From the NCBI GenBank assembly GCA_031002005.1, contig JARYHS010013630.1, forward strand, positions 242,241,539 to 242,305,538: DNA of 64,000 bases, read 5' to 3'. Shown piece by piece: positions 1 to 11,731 of the stretch (position 1 is the stretch's first letter; the number at the start of each line of letters is the position of its first letter). A model generated the notes under the pieces. That model did no database searches and had not been told where the DNA came from. It saw only the letters and a list, made by a program, of their open reading frames with translations. The stretch comes from Vandiemenella viatica (lineage: Eukaryota; Arthropoda; Insecta; Orthoptera; Morabidae). The translations under genes were made by a program, and so were the position numbers.

Positions 1-1
1 A

Positions 2-193
2 AAGTGCAGTGTTGTGAATCTGAATAATGAAGACACTTCTCACCAAAAATGCAAAAGCATTGATGCTGAGAATGGAGCTAAAAGAAATGCAATAGACCAC
101 AAAATAAAAAAAACCGCTGAAGATGCTTCTGCAAAAGAAGTGAAACGCGTACGGGAGACCAATAAATACAAAAAGTCAATTGCTTTGGCGTAA
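2..193 (+). CDS. Possible 3' end of a coding exon, unrecognised
   Basis: An open frame runs from the window edge to a TAA at 191-193 (63 codons, no start inside the window). The product is rich in Lys, Glu and Ala and very hydrophilic, ending in ...KYKKSIALA. AATAAA follows at 207-212, close behind the stop, and the DNA turns AT-rich after it. This could be the last exon of a gene lying to the left, or a chance frame or an element remnant. No domain is recognised. Confidence 0.25.
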   Translation, partial: KCSVVNLNNEDTSHQKCKSIDAENGAKRNAIDHKIKKTAEDASAKEVKRVRETNKYKKSIALA

Positions 194-892
194 TTTATTT
201 ATTAATAATAAAGTGAGTTTTTCATTTTTCTCAATTTACTTGGCTGTTATATACCAGAAAATCAAAATTAAAACTATCCGAGCTAATAGCTTGCATGTAT
301 TGAGAGAGGAGAACTGTGGCCGTTCTCTTCTAAATAACACGCCTTCAGACATTAACGGAGTGGTTGGCTCACAATTGGCTGACCATTTCCAGGATAATTG
401 GTAGCGCCACATGGGCAACCAATGTCAGGGTAGCTCACAACGCTGATCTCAGCATCAGAAATTAAGTTCCGGAAAGAATAATAATAATAAAAAAACACTC
501 CCACTTTAATATCAAGGTGTAATGAAAGGGAAATAAATGCCCCAGGTAAAAAATGAGGGATATGAAACAATACCAGACATCAGCTGCAAGACAGAGGACA
601 GGTACCTGCATTCTGAAACAAAGTATTTTGATAGTCGATTGATCTTCACAAAGATGCTCAGGTAGTATGAATAGTATCAATATGAGAAACATAATTGCAG
701 GTTTATATTAAATGAAGTTTATCCGTGTTTGAGACTAAGTTCATTTCTTATTTAACTTACATGCTACAGACATATTATTTGTCTATAGAATTCCAAATTA
801 GCAATGTTCTACGTATACATTTAACAATCCCCGACAACAGTCAGAGTTTTCAGCCAAAAACATACGGTACCTGCCATAGTTGAAGTATCTAA
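194..892. other. Intergenic DNA, nothing recognised
   Basis: AT-rich sequence with only short random frames and a short ATA-rich run near 478-493. No element ends, gene or structured repeat seen. Confidence 0.5.
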
Positions 893-2336
893 AGGGACCC
901 ACAGGCGATCAACTTGGTTGTCAGCATTTGCTACATGACTAAACGAAATGGTTGGCGACCAAGTTGTAAACATCACATTCGAGTATGTGTCATCATCGGG
1001 GTTTTATTTGTTGAGTGTTTTCTATTGCTGAATTTTATTATTTTGAATTACTGCTTTTATGTATTTTGGTTATAGTACAGCTTTATTATTGAAAAAAATG
1101 AGAGAGGGTCGCATTGCAGTTTTTAGTTTTTAAGAGAGAGTTGCGTGATGATAATGTCTCTGCTTGTCACAAAGGCACGATATTTTAAAACCGCGTCCGG
1201 AATTCTAAGTCCAATTTAATGAGCGAACAACATGTCACAGCAACTGACGATGTCCAAAACTTTTTAAGAACGGGAAGTAAAATTTTATATGAACTGCATA
1301 CAGTGCGACCATTTATTGAAAATGATACGAACATGAGGATTGTATTAATGTGAATAAACGATTGTTCACTTTTTTTTTTTTTTTTTTATGCACTACGCCT
1401 CGCCGACGTCATTATCATGAGCCAGGAAAGAACTGAAGGCAAGGAACGGAAAGGAATTCGACAATTGCCTTTTGAAGGAACCATTCATGCATTCACTTGG
1501 AGTGATTTGCAGAAACCATGGAAAACCCTAATTTGGATGAGCGGATGGGGGTTCAAACCCGCGTCTTCTCGAATGAGAGGATAGAAGGTCAACCCTTCAC
1601 CCAGCACGCTCGGTCATCTGATGTTTTTAGCTAGTGGGCAGAGCGTCGAGGTTTTAAAATTTCTTACCTCTATATCGCCACACTCTATCATTGAGACTTG
1701 TAGTGTAGCGTAGGAAATTCAGTGAACTGAGGTACCATTAACTTAGCACGTACTCCTCTTCGGCTCCGGATCTACTTCTTTAGCTCAGTTTCACGTTTTC
1801 AATTCCCTCCAGTAACAAGTTCTAAAATTTCTGACTGTATTCTTATAACTATCATTATACGTATTTAGCTCAATTTGTTGGCAAAGAACTAAATAGTTTT
1901 GGTCACTTATTCTTCTTTTGGTTGCGATCCTGAAAAATTTCCTATTTCAATTCCACAGCTTCGGCAGTTCTTTTAAAGTATTGGAAAGTTCACCCAAATT
2001 TGAATGTTCGGTACATTTTCCATATTCAATAAACAGTAATTGACCTAAAAATGGTAATATAAATATCAACTGATCAAATGAAAACGTAGTCACCAAAAAC
2101 AATAACATCGACAGAACTGCTCCAAGTTTACAAGTGATGTTCAGAACATTGTTGTCAACTTCCCCACAGACGCTATAACAAGGTCTCCAACATCAGACTC
2201 CTCCCACCAAATATCAAAACTGTTTGATCTTACTTCAACCTGAATCTCAACCACCAACCTGTCCACAGACGCTCAACTTTCAACACGGCAAGTTGACGAC
2301 AAGGTTGACAACCAAGTTGATCGTCTGTGGGCACCT
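893..2336. mobile_element. Non-autonomous TIR DNA transposon, PIF/Harbinger-like
   Basis: The left end begins AGGGACCCACAGGCGATCAA and the right end, read on the other strand, AGGTGCCCACAGACGATCAA; both continue with CTTGGTTGTCA, giving about 31 bp of terminal inverted repeat with 3 mismatches. Both sides are flanked by TAA (890-892 and 2337-2339), the 3-bp TWA type of target duplication known for PIF/Harbinger elements. CCACAGACGCT recurs inside the right end near 2164 and 2270. No transposase frame is present, so it is non-autonomous. A SINE lies inside it at 1370-1615. Confidence 0.65.
1370..1615 (-). mobile_element. tRNA-derived SINE, family A (minus strand)
   Basis: Read on the minus strand this ends in the family signature GAGGCGTAG followed by a poly(A) tail (T run at 1370-1387). 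Its 5' part carries a B-box-like GGGTTTGAACCC at about 1551-1562. It is nested in the TIR element at 893-2336. It shares the order tRNA-like head, CC(A/G)GAATTCCTT region and GGCGTAAAGCCATA tail with copies at 7396, 18224, 23665, 27980, 36160 and 50676. No clear target duplication. Confidence 0.7.
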
Positions 2337-2339
2337 TAA

Positions 2340-2879
2340 GAGTCTGGAATTACACACCCTTCTGTGTCTTGAAAATAAAATAAATTAGTTAATAAGTTTA
2401 TTTCAATAGAAACAAGTTAATTTAAGTTGAATGAAACAAAACTATTTTTGTTTGCAGATCCAGAGATTGTACGGATACTGAAAGCCAGAGATGGAGATAA
2501 GGCTTGCAAATCGATTTTGAAGAACGAAATTTTCATGGTATAATACCACCACCAAAACAGAAGGAGCAGTCCGATCAACGGAATATATACTACATTTTTT
2601 TAAAAAAATTCTTATTGTTCGATTATTTTTGTAATATTTCAATATTTAATTCCAAGAAACTTTCAAATTAAATTTTTGCGTTCAATTTTGTCTCCAGTTT
2701 CACTAAATGCTGTAGTGCAAATTGAAGATGTTGAATTTTTTTTATTGAATATTTCACAATAAGAAAATTAAAATGCACGCTACAGAGTAAGTACAGATTT
2801 CTCCATGTGAAAATATAGATTCCAGAGACTGCTGCTGGAAAATATTTCATTAAACGCATGGCGTTGTTTGTTGCTGTGT
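2340..2879. other. Intergenic DNA, nothing recognised
   Basis: AT-rich sequence with homopolymer runs and no supported frame. Confidence 0.5.
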
Positions 2880-3445
2880 AGAGTAAATATAGGAAATTTT
2901 TCAAGATTCCGTCGCCGAACATCGAATCGCTGACTCTGAACACGCCTTAATAGCATCGAGATTTGACTGACTGATGTTGCTAATACTGCTTTGTATTGTT
3001 GTAAGGAGTAATGTTAAAATTTATCGAAATTTCATCGACGAACATGAAACCGTCCACCATGAGCAAGCAAAAGTAGTGTTTATTTTGAAGTTACTGATGT
3101 TCCGAAAACAGCATTGTGTGGGTTGAAAGTTCTTTGTAATTTCGTCGCTGTGTATCGAACCTGCGACCTAGAGCATGAAATGGTAGCATCAACTTTGAGG
3201 TGGCTGATGTTGCGAATACAGATTTGTGTTGGAGGGTGTATATATGGAAAATTCATTGAAGTTCTGTTACCGATCATTGTATCGGTCGGTGTGTCTGTGA
3301 CTGCAACAATGGCGTCGAATTTGAGGTTATTGACGCTCTGGATACAAATTTGTTTCTTGATTCTTGCAGTAAATGTTGAAAATTAATTGAAATCCCGATA
3401 TTGGCCATCGAACCTGTTGTCCTGAAAGCGTGGGATTAGCGGGTA
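2880..3445 (+). repeat. Diverged tandem repeat, about 115-120 bp unit
   Basis: At least four and a half diverged units follow head to tail. Each has a stretch like ATTCCGTCGCCGAACATCGA, then GAGCA(T)GAAATAGTAGCATC, then TTGAGGTTACTGATGTTGCG and AATACAGATTTGT. The last motif recurs near 2990, 3112, 3222 and 3346, so spacing is about 113-122 bp. The final partial unit ends with GGCCATCGAACCTGTTG at 3401-3417. Frames through it at 3114-3386 are by-products of the repeat, not a gene. Confidence 0.7.
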
Positions 3446-5925
3446 TAAATAGCAGCCCATGTGAGCGCGATTGATGCAACCCGCAACAAAATTAAGGTGA
3501 AATCTCCCTCCCATTGAGCGACGGATAATGACGCAAAAAAGGAATTTAATATCAATTGTCACATTTCGTTTCTCTGTTAAATCAAAATTCTTAGCTTATT
3601 TTACAACGTTAAGAACTGTGACCACGTGCGTGAATCAATATGTTCTGGTATTTTTCAAACGCATATCTCCACCAGAAAGTAATGATATTGTCAAAGAACA
3701 GGTAACTACCACTAATGGACTGTATTTGCGGTAATAATTCCATCGTGAGAAGTGGTAGTCTACATTAGATCGCTTTTGTAACGATCTTTACCTTGAAGCA
3801 AGAAATATCTTTCTTTTTCTTGTATCACGGTAAAGATCTTGAAATTCTGAATCTACTTCCAGCCGTGTTTGATTCCCAACCGTGGTTCGTTGAAAACTAC
3901 TCAATGTCTTCTACTGTTAGTTGTCCAGTTGTAGGTTTGTTCAGATTATCTATAGTGTAAATCTTCAAATGCAGCTGAGTGTAAGCAACAGTACCAATTT
4001 ATATAGGTATATATATATATATATATATATATAGAAAATTGAAAATCACCAACCAGAATCGTGAATGAATAGAAAATTCAATTGGCGTGTTGGGAGTGTG
4101 TTGGGAGAGGTTTCGGTGGGCGATTTCAACCACGCGTCACCTAGACGGGAAGTGTCTCTCGCCAAAGATGTAAACAGGGGAAGGATGTACTGTATGCGGT
4201 TAGCCGCAGAACTGTGGCATGGTTTTCTCGGAGAATTTGTGCAATATGACTGCTATCTCTGTGTTTGTGTATCAGTTATAACTTTAGAGATTTTCATACT
4301 TTATCATGTGCGAGATGTATTATGCTCGTATTTCTTTATATCTGCCATTAAACTTTTCTTTCTTGGGAACATGACATTTAAACTGTGTCAGTTACCATTT
4401 GTCATACAATTTCAGCGGCGTATTATAAGAAAACGAGTATAAACTCGGAGTATAATAATTTCTTATTTACATCCGTTTTGTTAGAAATTTAACACCGTTC
4501 AAATAAACTTTCATACTCAGAGTCCGGAGGCCACATTTCTCAGCCGGTGAAGGGACCGACTGCAGGATACAGCGCTGGAATTTACTTCTAGTTGATCTCT
4601 CAGAACTTTATTCAGAGAATAACATCTGGAAATATTCACTATCATCAATATCACTGTTAACCCTCCGTTATTTTTTTTATCTCATTATTAATTTAAAATC
4701 ACTGATAATAAAGCCAGCAGTGCCGGTGAATTTTCTTTTTGTCATAAGTATTTAGTGTCAGATTGTCACAATGTGTCTCCCAATTTTAGTTGCCTATTTA
4801 ATTCATATCTCCACAATTGACGGTACCTAGGAGAATTAACCTTCAAATGGAGGTATTTGTTACATCCAGTTTTTGTCTACAGAGATTTTATTCAACAGTT
4901 AACTGTGACGACCTGCCTCTGAGCTGTACCCCTTCACAAATTGCACCCCGCGGGAAGTAGGGTTCCTTCCGAATGTCTTATCGACCGCCAAGGCAGAAGA
5001 AGCACATCTAGCGACCCAGAGTGCTGTATAAAATGATATAAAACGAACAGTACTAAGGAGAGTGGTCGAGTGAAATGTTATTGACATTCTGATCACGTGT
5101 GTGTACGGATAGTTACCACAGTGTCGAACAGTTCCCTAAATAATATAATTCCTTATCTTAACAAGCCTTTAAGATACTTCTCTGATTTTCAGTTAATTAA
5201 TCACAAGGTATCGACTTATATGGACATGAAAGTAGCTGAGAATCTTAAAAACATTTTAGTTGGCTTTCTCGGATAATTATAAACTTATAAACTGAATGGA
5301 GAAAGAAATCTTACTCTTTAACAATGAACGATATGTGCAAATGACAACATTACATAGGCAAATTAGTATTAAATTGAGAGGTAACAACCACATTAATGTA
5401 AGGACTAATATAATAACGATACTTGCAAAATTGAATCTAAATGATTCTAGAATCCATGAGCGTCTAATTGTATCATTTGTGTCTTCAGCGTTAATGAATT
5501 CTTTACGTTAATATGCATAGATGACTGATTCTAATGTGTAGCAATATATGTGAGCCGTGAGGACAGGATAACTAATATTTTTGACCGCTTTGAGTTGGAC
5601 AGATTGATGTTAACTAAGCATTTTTTGTATTCTAAAGAGTTAAACTTTTTCAGTTACCACTATAACGTCAGGCAGACTGAAAATAACACCATTGTATTGC
5701 AATGATTGTTACAAAACAGAACCCAGTAACTCACAATTACAAATCCAGGAAATGTTTTGATTTTCTTTACCGCTCCCCCAAGGACATAAATCAATTGGCG
5801 GAATACACTGCTGGCCAAAAGTTGCTCTTACCATATAAGAAAACTGCTGTATTTGACTTAGGCTATCACGTATACAATTAGACACCTGTATACTACACTT
5901 ATATTATTAACAGTTATTAGTTTTC
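3446..5925. other. Intergenic DNA; one TA microsatellite and a possible lone Tc1 end
   Basis: Contains a (TA)n run at about 4006-4033. The 125-codon frame at 4065-4442 has no recognised domain and is probably chance. At 5804-5823 TA-CACTGCTGGCCAAAAG resembles one terminal repeat of a Tc1/mariner element, with no partner found. Confidence 0.4.
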
Positions 5926-7090
5926 ATTATTGCAGTTCTTAGGTTTAAGATTAATATTTGAAGGTTGGATCAAGAAAAACAAAGATACTTTTATGCCGTT
6001 TGTTGATTTAGAAAAAGCTTTTGATAATGTTAGGTGGGAAAAGATGTTCAAAATCTTAAAGAAGTCAAGTACAAACTATCGAGATAGAAGAATATAAACT
6101 ATATAAGAATCAAGTGACTATAATAAAAGTAGAGAATCATGAGAGACATGCATCAGTTATAAAGGGTATGAGACAAGGTTGTAGTCTATCCCAATTAGAA
6201 TTGAACTTGTTGGTAGAGGAGGCAATAAAGGAAGTAAAAGAAAAATTTTCATGTGGCATAAATGTTCAAAGAGAAAAAATCAGTATGCTACGATTTGCTG
6301 ATGACATTGGCTTGTTAGCACAACAGGCTGAGGATATTGAGAAGTTACTGAATGGCATAAACAAAATACTGAAGGAAGATTTTGGACTTACTATAAACCA
6401 AAGCAAGACAAAAGTGATGAAATGTAGCAGAAGTGACACCAATCACACTAGATTAAATATAAAAATAGGATCGGATGCAATAGAAGAAGTAAGTGAATTC
6501 TGCAACTTAGAAAGCAACATTACAACCAATGGCCGAAGCAGGAATGATGTTAAAAGCAGAATATCACTACCAAAAAGAGCCTTCATGAAAAAGAGAAATC
6601 TTTTAATTTCAAATATGGATCTAAGATTTAAAAAAACTTTTAAAACTCTATGTGTGGGCCACAGCACTTTATGACAGCGAAGCATGGACTTTAGAAATAG
6701 TAGAAAGAAAGAAAATTATAGCATTTGAAATGTGGCGCTAGAGAAGAATGCTGGAAATTAATTGGACAGACAAAGTACGAAATTAACGAGTTTTGGAAAT
6801 GATGATTGAGGAAAGAAGTTTGTGGAAAATGCTTACAGAAAGAAGAGACAGGCTGATAGGTCATATTTGGAGACTTGTTGGATAGGTTAATTTGTTAGTG
6901 GAGGGAACAGTCGAAGGTAAGAACTGTAGAGAGAGATGTAGATTAGAATATATGAAGCAAATAATTGAGGACGTGGGTTGTAAGGGATATGTACGTAGAT
7001 ATGAAGAGGTTAGTACAAGATAGGAAGGGAATGAGGATTGCAGCAAACCAGTCGAAAGGCTGCATATTCAAAAAATTGATTAATAAATAA
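5926..7090 (+). pseudogene. LINE family B, 5'-truncated endonuclease-reverse transcriptase
   Basis: Plus-strand fragment coding for the palm and later parts of a non-LTR reverse transcriptase. Visible pieces are VDLEKAFDNVRW (6003-6040), GMRQGCSLS (6164-6190) and the catalytic LRFADDI (6288-6308), then YDSEAWTLEIVERKK and FEMW in the C-terminal region (6672-6735), broken by stops and frameshifts. It ends with GCAAACCAGTCGAAAGGCTG near 7040, the counterpart of the TGTCATCAGTC 3' end of this family at 36935. The longest surviving frame is 6114-6674. Related copies lie at 36935-38985 and 46480-47345. Confidence 0.8.
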
Positions 7091-7384
7091 TTGTGGGCAT
7101 GGTTCTTAACCGAAATGATTTTTTACATACAATAAGGGATAATGATAAATGATAAGGCTAATGTGATAAATAAAACGTACATGAACTTTATTTAATTGAA
7201 AACAAATCGTAACATAATCTTACGTTTTTACTTACATTTGCTAAATGTAATTCGATATCACCTCATCGAACCGATTATTGGTCATTTCAACATAGTGAAT
7301 TGAAATTCAAGTTCTGAGTTTTGAAAAAAGCATTTGAAGCTTGTCTGTCCTTTAAAAGATATCACGTACGTAGGAATTATCGTG
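7091..7384. other. Intergenic DNA, nothing recognised
   Basis: AT-rich spacer between the LINE-B fragment and the SINE; no element ends or frame seen. Confidence 0.5.
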
Positions 7385-7395
7385 GATGAGAAGAG

Positions 7396-7610
7396 AAGAG
7401 ATCGAACGTGGTGGGTGAGCGGTCCCGCATTCGGGAGGACGCCGTTTCGAATCCCCGTCCGGGCTTCCAGATTTCAGGCGAATGCTGGGATGCTTCCTTC
7501 AAAATTCCATGACCGAATTCCTTCCCGTTCCTTGTCTCCAGTCCTATCCCGCCTCTAATGACCGCGATCTCGATGAGGCGTAAAGCCATATTTTTTAAAA
7601 AAAATAAAGT
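7396..7610 (+). mobile_element. tRNA-derived SINE, family A, with perfect TSD
   Basis: The tRNA-like head has GGTGGGTGAGCGGTCCCGC and a B-box TTTCGAATCCC; the body is followed by GATGAGGCGTAAAGCCATA and an A-rich tail. The insertion is flanked by the direct repeat GATGAGAAGAG (7385-7395 and 7611-7621), a normal target duplication for LINE-driven retroposition. This copy defines the family limits best. Confidence 0.85.
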
Positions 7611-7621
7611 GATGAGAAGAG

Positions 7622-8310
7622 TCGGGCAGGCGAACGCGTCTCGTGCTGCATTCGAAGCAGGTAATGGCGCGGAGTCTCCTCATCTCGTTGTAGCAGGTCA
7701 GACCACCCGTCGCGACGCGTCGTTTGGTGGAACCGTAGCTGATTTTTCTCTCCCCAAGTGAACAGCTGGGCCCTGTGAAAACCGCCCTCAGCCACCTTCC
7801 AGCACAGATTGCCCCTGCCGTCCTCTGTGAGGTACCAGATCGACTCTCCACTGGGCGTTGCCTTTCTGCTTCGCTCTATGATAGGCCAGCATATAACAAA
7901 AATTTACAATTTATTATAAAACACACGGGTACAGTTAAGATTGGGCCAGAGGACCTCTCACCACCGACGATACGAAATGCATTCCTTCCCCACAGTTCCT
8001 CACTTCTCGTTCGTCCGCATTTCCAGCCCTCAAACAGTTTAATATTTGCGAACATTTCTTTCCTTCCATTTGTAATCTTTGTTAGCGGCATCTGCAGTCC
8101 AAGGTTACAGGTTTAGAGGTCACTCCATTTTTGTAGATAATGCCCCACCGGCAACACGGGGACTCTCAGTCGCTTACTGTTTGAGTAGGGACTGTATATT
8201 CTGTAAAATTTTGTTTTAAAAGTTATTTCGCATAATAAAAATTCGTAAATGAATTTTAAATGAAATAGTAATGGGTTGCAGCTAACTTGTTGTCAATATA
8301 TAATAATATT
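7622..8310. other. Moderately GC-rich DNA, no gene recognised
   Basis: GC content is higher than around it in 7620-7880, so frames are longer there (98 and 113 codons on opposite strands), but none shows a domain or codon-like pattern. It may be an unrecognised repeat. Confidence 0.35.
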
Positions 8311-8413
8311 ATCAATTACAGTGGCGGCTGGTGGGTTATCGAACTGGTGGTGCACTTTACTAAAATATTAAAATTAGAAAATGCAACAAAACAAAAATTT
8401 ACATAATATATGT

Positions 8414-10530
8414 TTATTTTTTATACATTAAATCAATACGACGACATTTTTCTGAAGCGAAATGTTCAATCACCTTTTTATTAAAATCGGGTATTGTTTG
8501 TATGAATTTTTTTTCAATACTAAGCACAGAAAGTGCATTTAGCCGATCCTGAGACATGGTATTTCGGAGAAAAGTTTTGATTCTTTTCAGTGTCGAAAAA
8601 CATCGCTCGCTCTCTACTGAAGTCATTGGTATAGTGCACAGAATTCGCAATAGTTTCATTGACTCTGAAAATGATTCAGTCAGGTCATTATTATAGAACA
8701 ACTGTAAAATTGCAATTGCACTATTTGCGTTGGTGAAATCGTGGCGACTGTATATTGCTGAAAGTTCGTTTTTCAACTTGTACTTGTCCAAAGCTGCATA
8801 GGTGGAAACTGTGATCGTGAAATCTTTGTCGGGAAAAGTAGAACGGTATGTGGTAAAGTTCTCGCAGTAAAATAATTTGGCTGCTATCAAATGATTACAA
8901 AAATTGAATCTGTCTTTCACTTGAGTAATAATTATATCGCACACTTCTTTTGCTATAACAGAGCTAGACGATTTAAACCTTTTTTGAGGCGGTTCTTCAA
9001 GTTGATCTATGGTGTTACGTGCATTTTGTATACTGATTTCAAAATCATTAATACAGTTTTTTATATGAACCAAATCAATATTTCTTTTTTGCATTTGTTT
9101 GAATAAAATTTCACTATGTGGCAGAATAGATTGAAAAAAATCAAGCCAATATAAAAAAGTACTGTCGTTCAAATACCTGTGAAGCATATCAGCCTGATTT
9201 ATAGAATCGGTATCATTTTCCGTTTCTATAATGGTGGTCATGCATTCTTTTAAAGGCTCCCTGTAGCTATGTACTGATGCAACGGTCCGCGAATTAAAGT
9301 TCCATCTCGTTTGCGGAGCAGCTGGAATCTTCTTTGATACAATAGTTTTCAAAACATCTGTACGCTTCGGTGATCGTGAAAAAAACTTTGGAAAAGCTTG
9401 AAGGTTAGCAAAAAATTTCTGTACGGTTTTGTTTTGACTTACACTTTTTTCTATTATTAAATTTAGTTGGTGGGCGTAACAATGAACGAATGAAGCATTT
9501 GGATAGACGGTTTTTACCTTAGCCTGTACTCCACCAACATTCCCGCTCATTACAGCGGCGCCATCGTAACATTGTGCTATTAATTGTTGCGGAGTTATTT
9601 GAAGTTCCCGTAATTCTCTTATAATAACAGAACTAAGTCCTTCAGCAGTATGGGAATGCGGCGTAAGATATTTCCAAAACCGTTCGTGAACCTGTCCATT
9701 TTCTTCGTATCTTAAAATCATTACCATCTGCATAGTCGTCGATACATCGGTAGTTTCATCAGCTTGAACTGCTACGTATTCACATTTTGTTATAATATTA
9801 ATTTAATTTAATTTAATTGCAATGGAGCACAGGCTCCGGTGGCAATTTCTTGGACAATTCTTTGTGGTATACACATAAAATTGAGTCCAAAATATCGTTC
9901 TGAATAGTTTTTGACGTGCCTTTGAAAACTGTAGACGACGTGAGATGCTCCTTCATGACCGTATCCAACTCTGATACAAAGTCTATTAATCCACGAAACA
10001 CTCCAGCATTACTAGACTCAATAGTTTCATCATGACCTCGCAAAGCTAACTCAAATGCACCACAAAACTTGACACAATCGATAAGACGTGATAAAATATA
10101 CCTGTTTTTATCAACTTGTTCATTATACTTTTGGATATTGCTTCTATACACAGAATCTAGCTGATTACGAATGTCGACCGTGCCTAACACAGACAAACTC
10201 ATTACATTTTGTAGGTGTACTTGTGAAGAATCATGTTTTTTTATTTTTTCACTCAAATGCGTCAAATCCTTGATTCCTGTTTCTGTCCAAATCGATTCTC
10301 CGCCAAAAATAATGCAAGGAAAACAAAATAATGCATTAAGACGCTCACATCCACACAACCATTTCTTTCTATTATACATTTCACTTTTAAAACTTCGTGT
10401 AAATGCTTTATTTTTCGATTTGCACTCTTGTTTTAAATTTAAAAAGGGCCGTGGCGGTCCGGCCAATTTTATGTTCACTTTATTTTGAAAAGTTCTGTTA
10501 TTTTCTTTAATATAATCAATGTTTATGCTC
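8414..10530 (-). pseudogene. hAT transposase (ZMYM/TTF type), interrupted
   Basis: Two minus-strand frames make up one transposase. The N-terminal part (10530 down to 9813; the likely ATG is at 10530) has the TTF zinc-finger region with WLCGCERLNALFCFPC and a His-rich HDSSQVH segment, then a DUF4371-like stretch. The C-terminal part (9733 down to 8414) has DGAAVMSGNVGGVQ, FVHCYAHQLNL and the hAT dimerisation signature SVESERCFSTLKRIK near its end. Between them a tail of LINE family C was inserted, adding a few foreign codons and an early stop. Outside that insert no other stop is seen, so the element looks young. It would have cut and pasted the element by recognising its ends; now probably inactive. 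Confidence 0.9.
9797..9848 (-). mobile_element. Tiny LINE family C 3'-tail insertion inside the hAT transposase
   Basis: On the minus strand the sequence reads AAATTGCCACCGGAGCCTG, TGCTCCATTGCAATT and then a short (AAATT)n tail. It matches the 3' terminus of the LINE at 59768-60800 and the one ending at 37860. About 50 bp remain, so this is an extreme 5' truncation. The transposase reading frame resumes on its far side with the conserved QADETTDVS block. Confidence 0.8.
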
Positions 10531-11149
10531 ATTTTCACTAACACCATACACAGTATAGAATAGAAGTTCTCGAAAAAAATCGAAACAAAAACTAAAAACA
10601 ATTATTTATGGTAATATAAATAAACAAGTATTAGCGCGTCACACATACAGTGAAACTATACTGATAGTCTAATAACGAGATGTCAATCATTGCTGCCGTC
10701 GCCTCGCGCGCGCCCATGTGCCGCCCGGCCAATTCGTCAAACATCGGGTGCTCTCGGCAATCCTCGGTTCGCTCGTGCGGCGCTCGACAGCCGACTCATT
10801 ACTCGGTACGTTTCTATGAACTATCTTTTGTTTCACGCGTCAGGCGTATTAACTCGTATCACCTACAAGTTGTATTAGCAGTCCTCGTGCACTCGCCGAA
10901 GCGCACGAGAATTTGTCTTTACAGGAAAATAAGTCTTAATAGTTTAGTAAAGCGCTCAAACTGTTTCACCATAATTGGAGATTTAATTTTTTATACGTTT
11001 TTGTTTTTGTATGTTTAAAAATAAATATTAAAATGGTAATATAAAAATAAAGATGAAGTAGGTACTTAATATTTTGTCATTTTTAAATCTTTTGGATTGG
11101 TGGTTCAGCGCACGAGCGCACTTAAGGTACAGCCGCCACTGATCAATTA

Positions 11150-11731
11150 TATAGTAATATTGACATTACTAATAAGTGTATGTACTGTTCCACATCCCCG
11201 AGATTATTCTCACATGGAATCAAAGTGAACATATCTATCTATCTATCTAATAGATATTTCATTCTTGCCGAGAATGCCTGTCCTGTAAATTTATGAAAGA
11301 ACTGCGCTGCGCTGAGTCGTCTCCATTATTTAACTTCCCTACTATATGTCTAATGAAAATTAATTGTCGTGTGTAACAATCAATGATATTAAATATTGTT
11401 AGCGATGACTGTGCGACTGTGAACCATTACCACATCGACATCGACCAATCGAATTATCTCAAAGAAAGTAATAGGAATTGCGGCAGAGCAAACATTAAAT
11501 GAATCCACTGCATTTGCCAGTGCTTATCGACAATCAGTGTTAGCGAATGGGATACTTCAATATACATACGTCATTCCAAACAATAGTATACTTCGTCGTT
11601 ACAAATTCTAAATGAATTTACTGCATTTGCACCTTACCGATATATTGACTTCACACGAAAATGAACAAGTTAATACGGGACCTGCAGATATTCGAAAGGA
11701 ATTTGAAAGCGGTGAGAATTTATCCACCTAA
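11150..11731. other. Intergenic DNA with a short ATCT microsatellite
   Basis: A (TATC)n tract lies at about 11230-11248. Nothing else recognised. Confidence 0.5.

Larger units (their letters stand above)
8319..11141 (-). mobile_element. hAT DNA transposon with perfect 8-bp target duplication
   Basis: The ends are perfect 12-bp inverted repeats, CAGTGGCGGCTG at 8319-8330 and CAGCCGCCACTG at 11130-11141. ATCAATTA lies directly outside both (8311-8318 and 11142-11149), the 8-bp duplication expected of hAT transposons. Length is 2823 bp. Inside is a minus-strand transposase of the TTF zinc-finger/DUF4371/hAT-dimerisation type, split by a small LINE tail at about 9797-9848. The 5' region of the element (10680-10870) is unusually GC-rich. 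Confidence 0.93.

Noticed and set aside
3114..3386. 90-codon frame
   Set aside because: Falls wholly inside the tandem repeat 2880-3445 and follows its period.
5804..5823. Complete Tc1 element
   Set aside because: One end-like sequence only; no matching inverted end or transposase within the next kilobases.
10680..11018. 112-codon frame in the right part of the hAT element
   Set aside because: Lies in the GC-rich 5' region of the element, opposite in strand to the transposase, with no domain.
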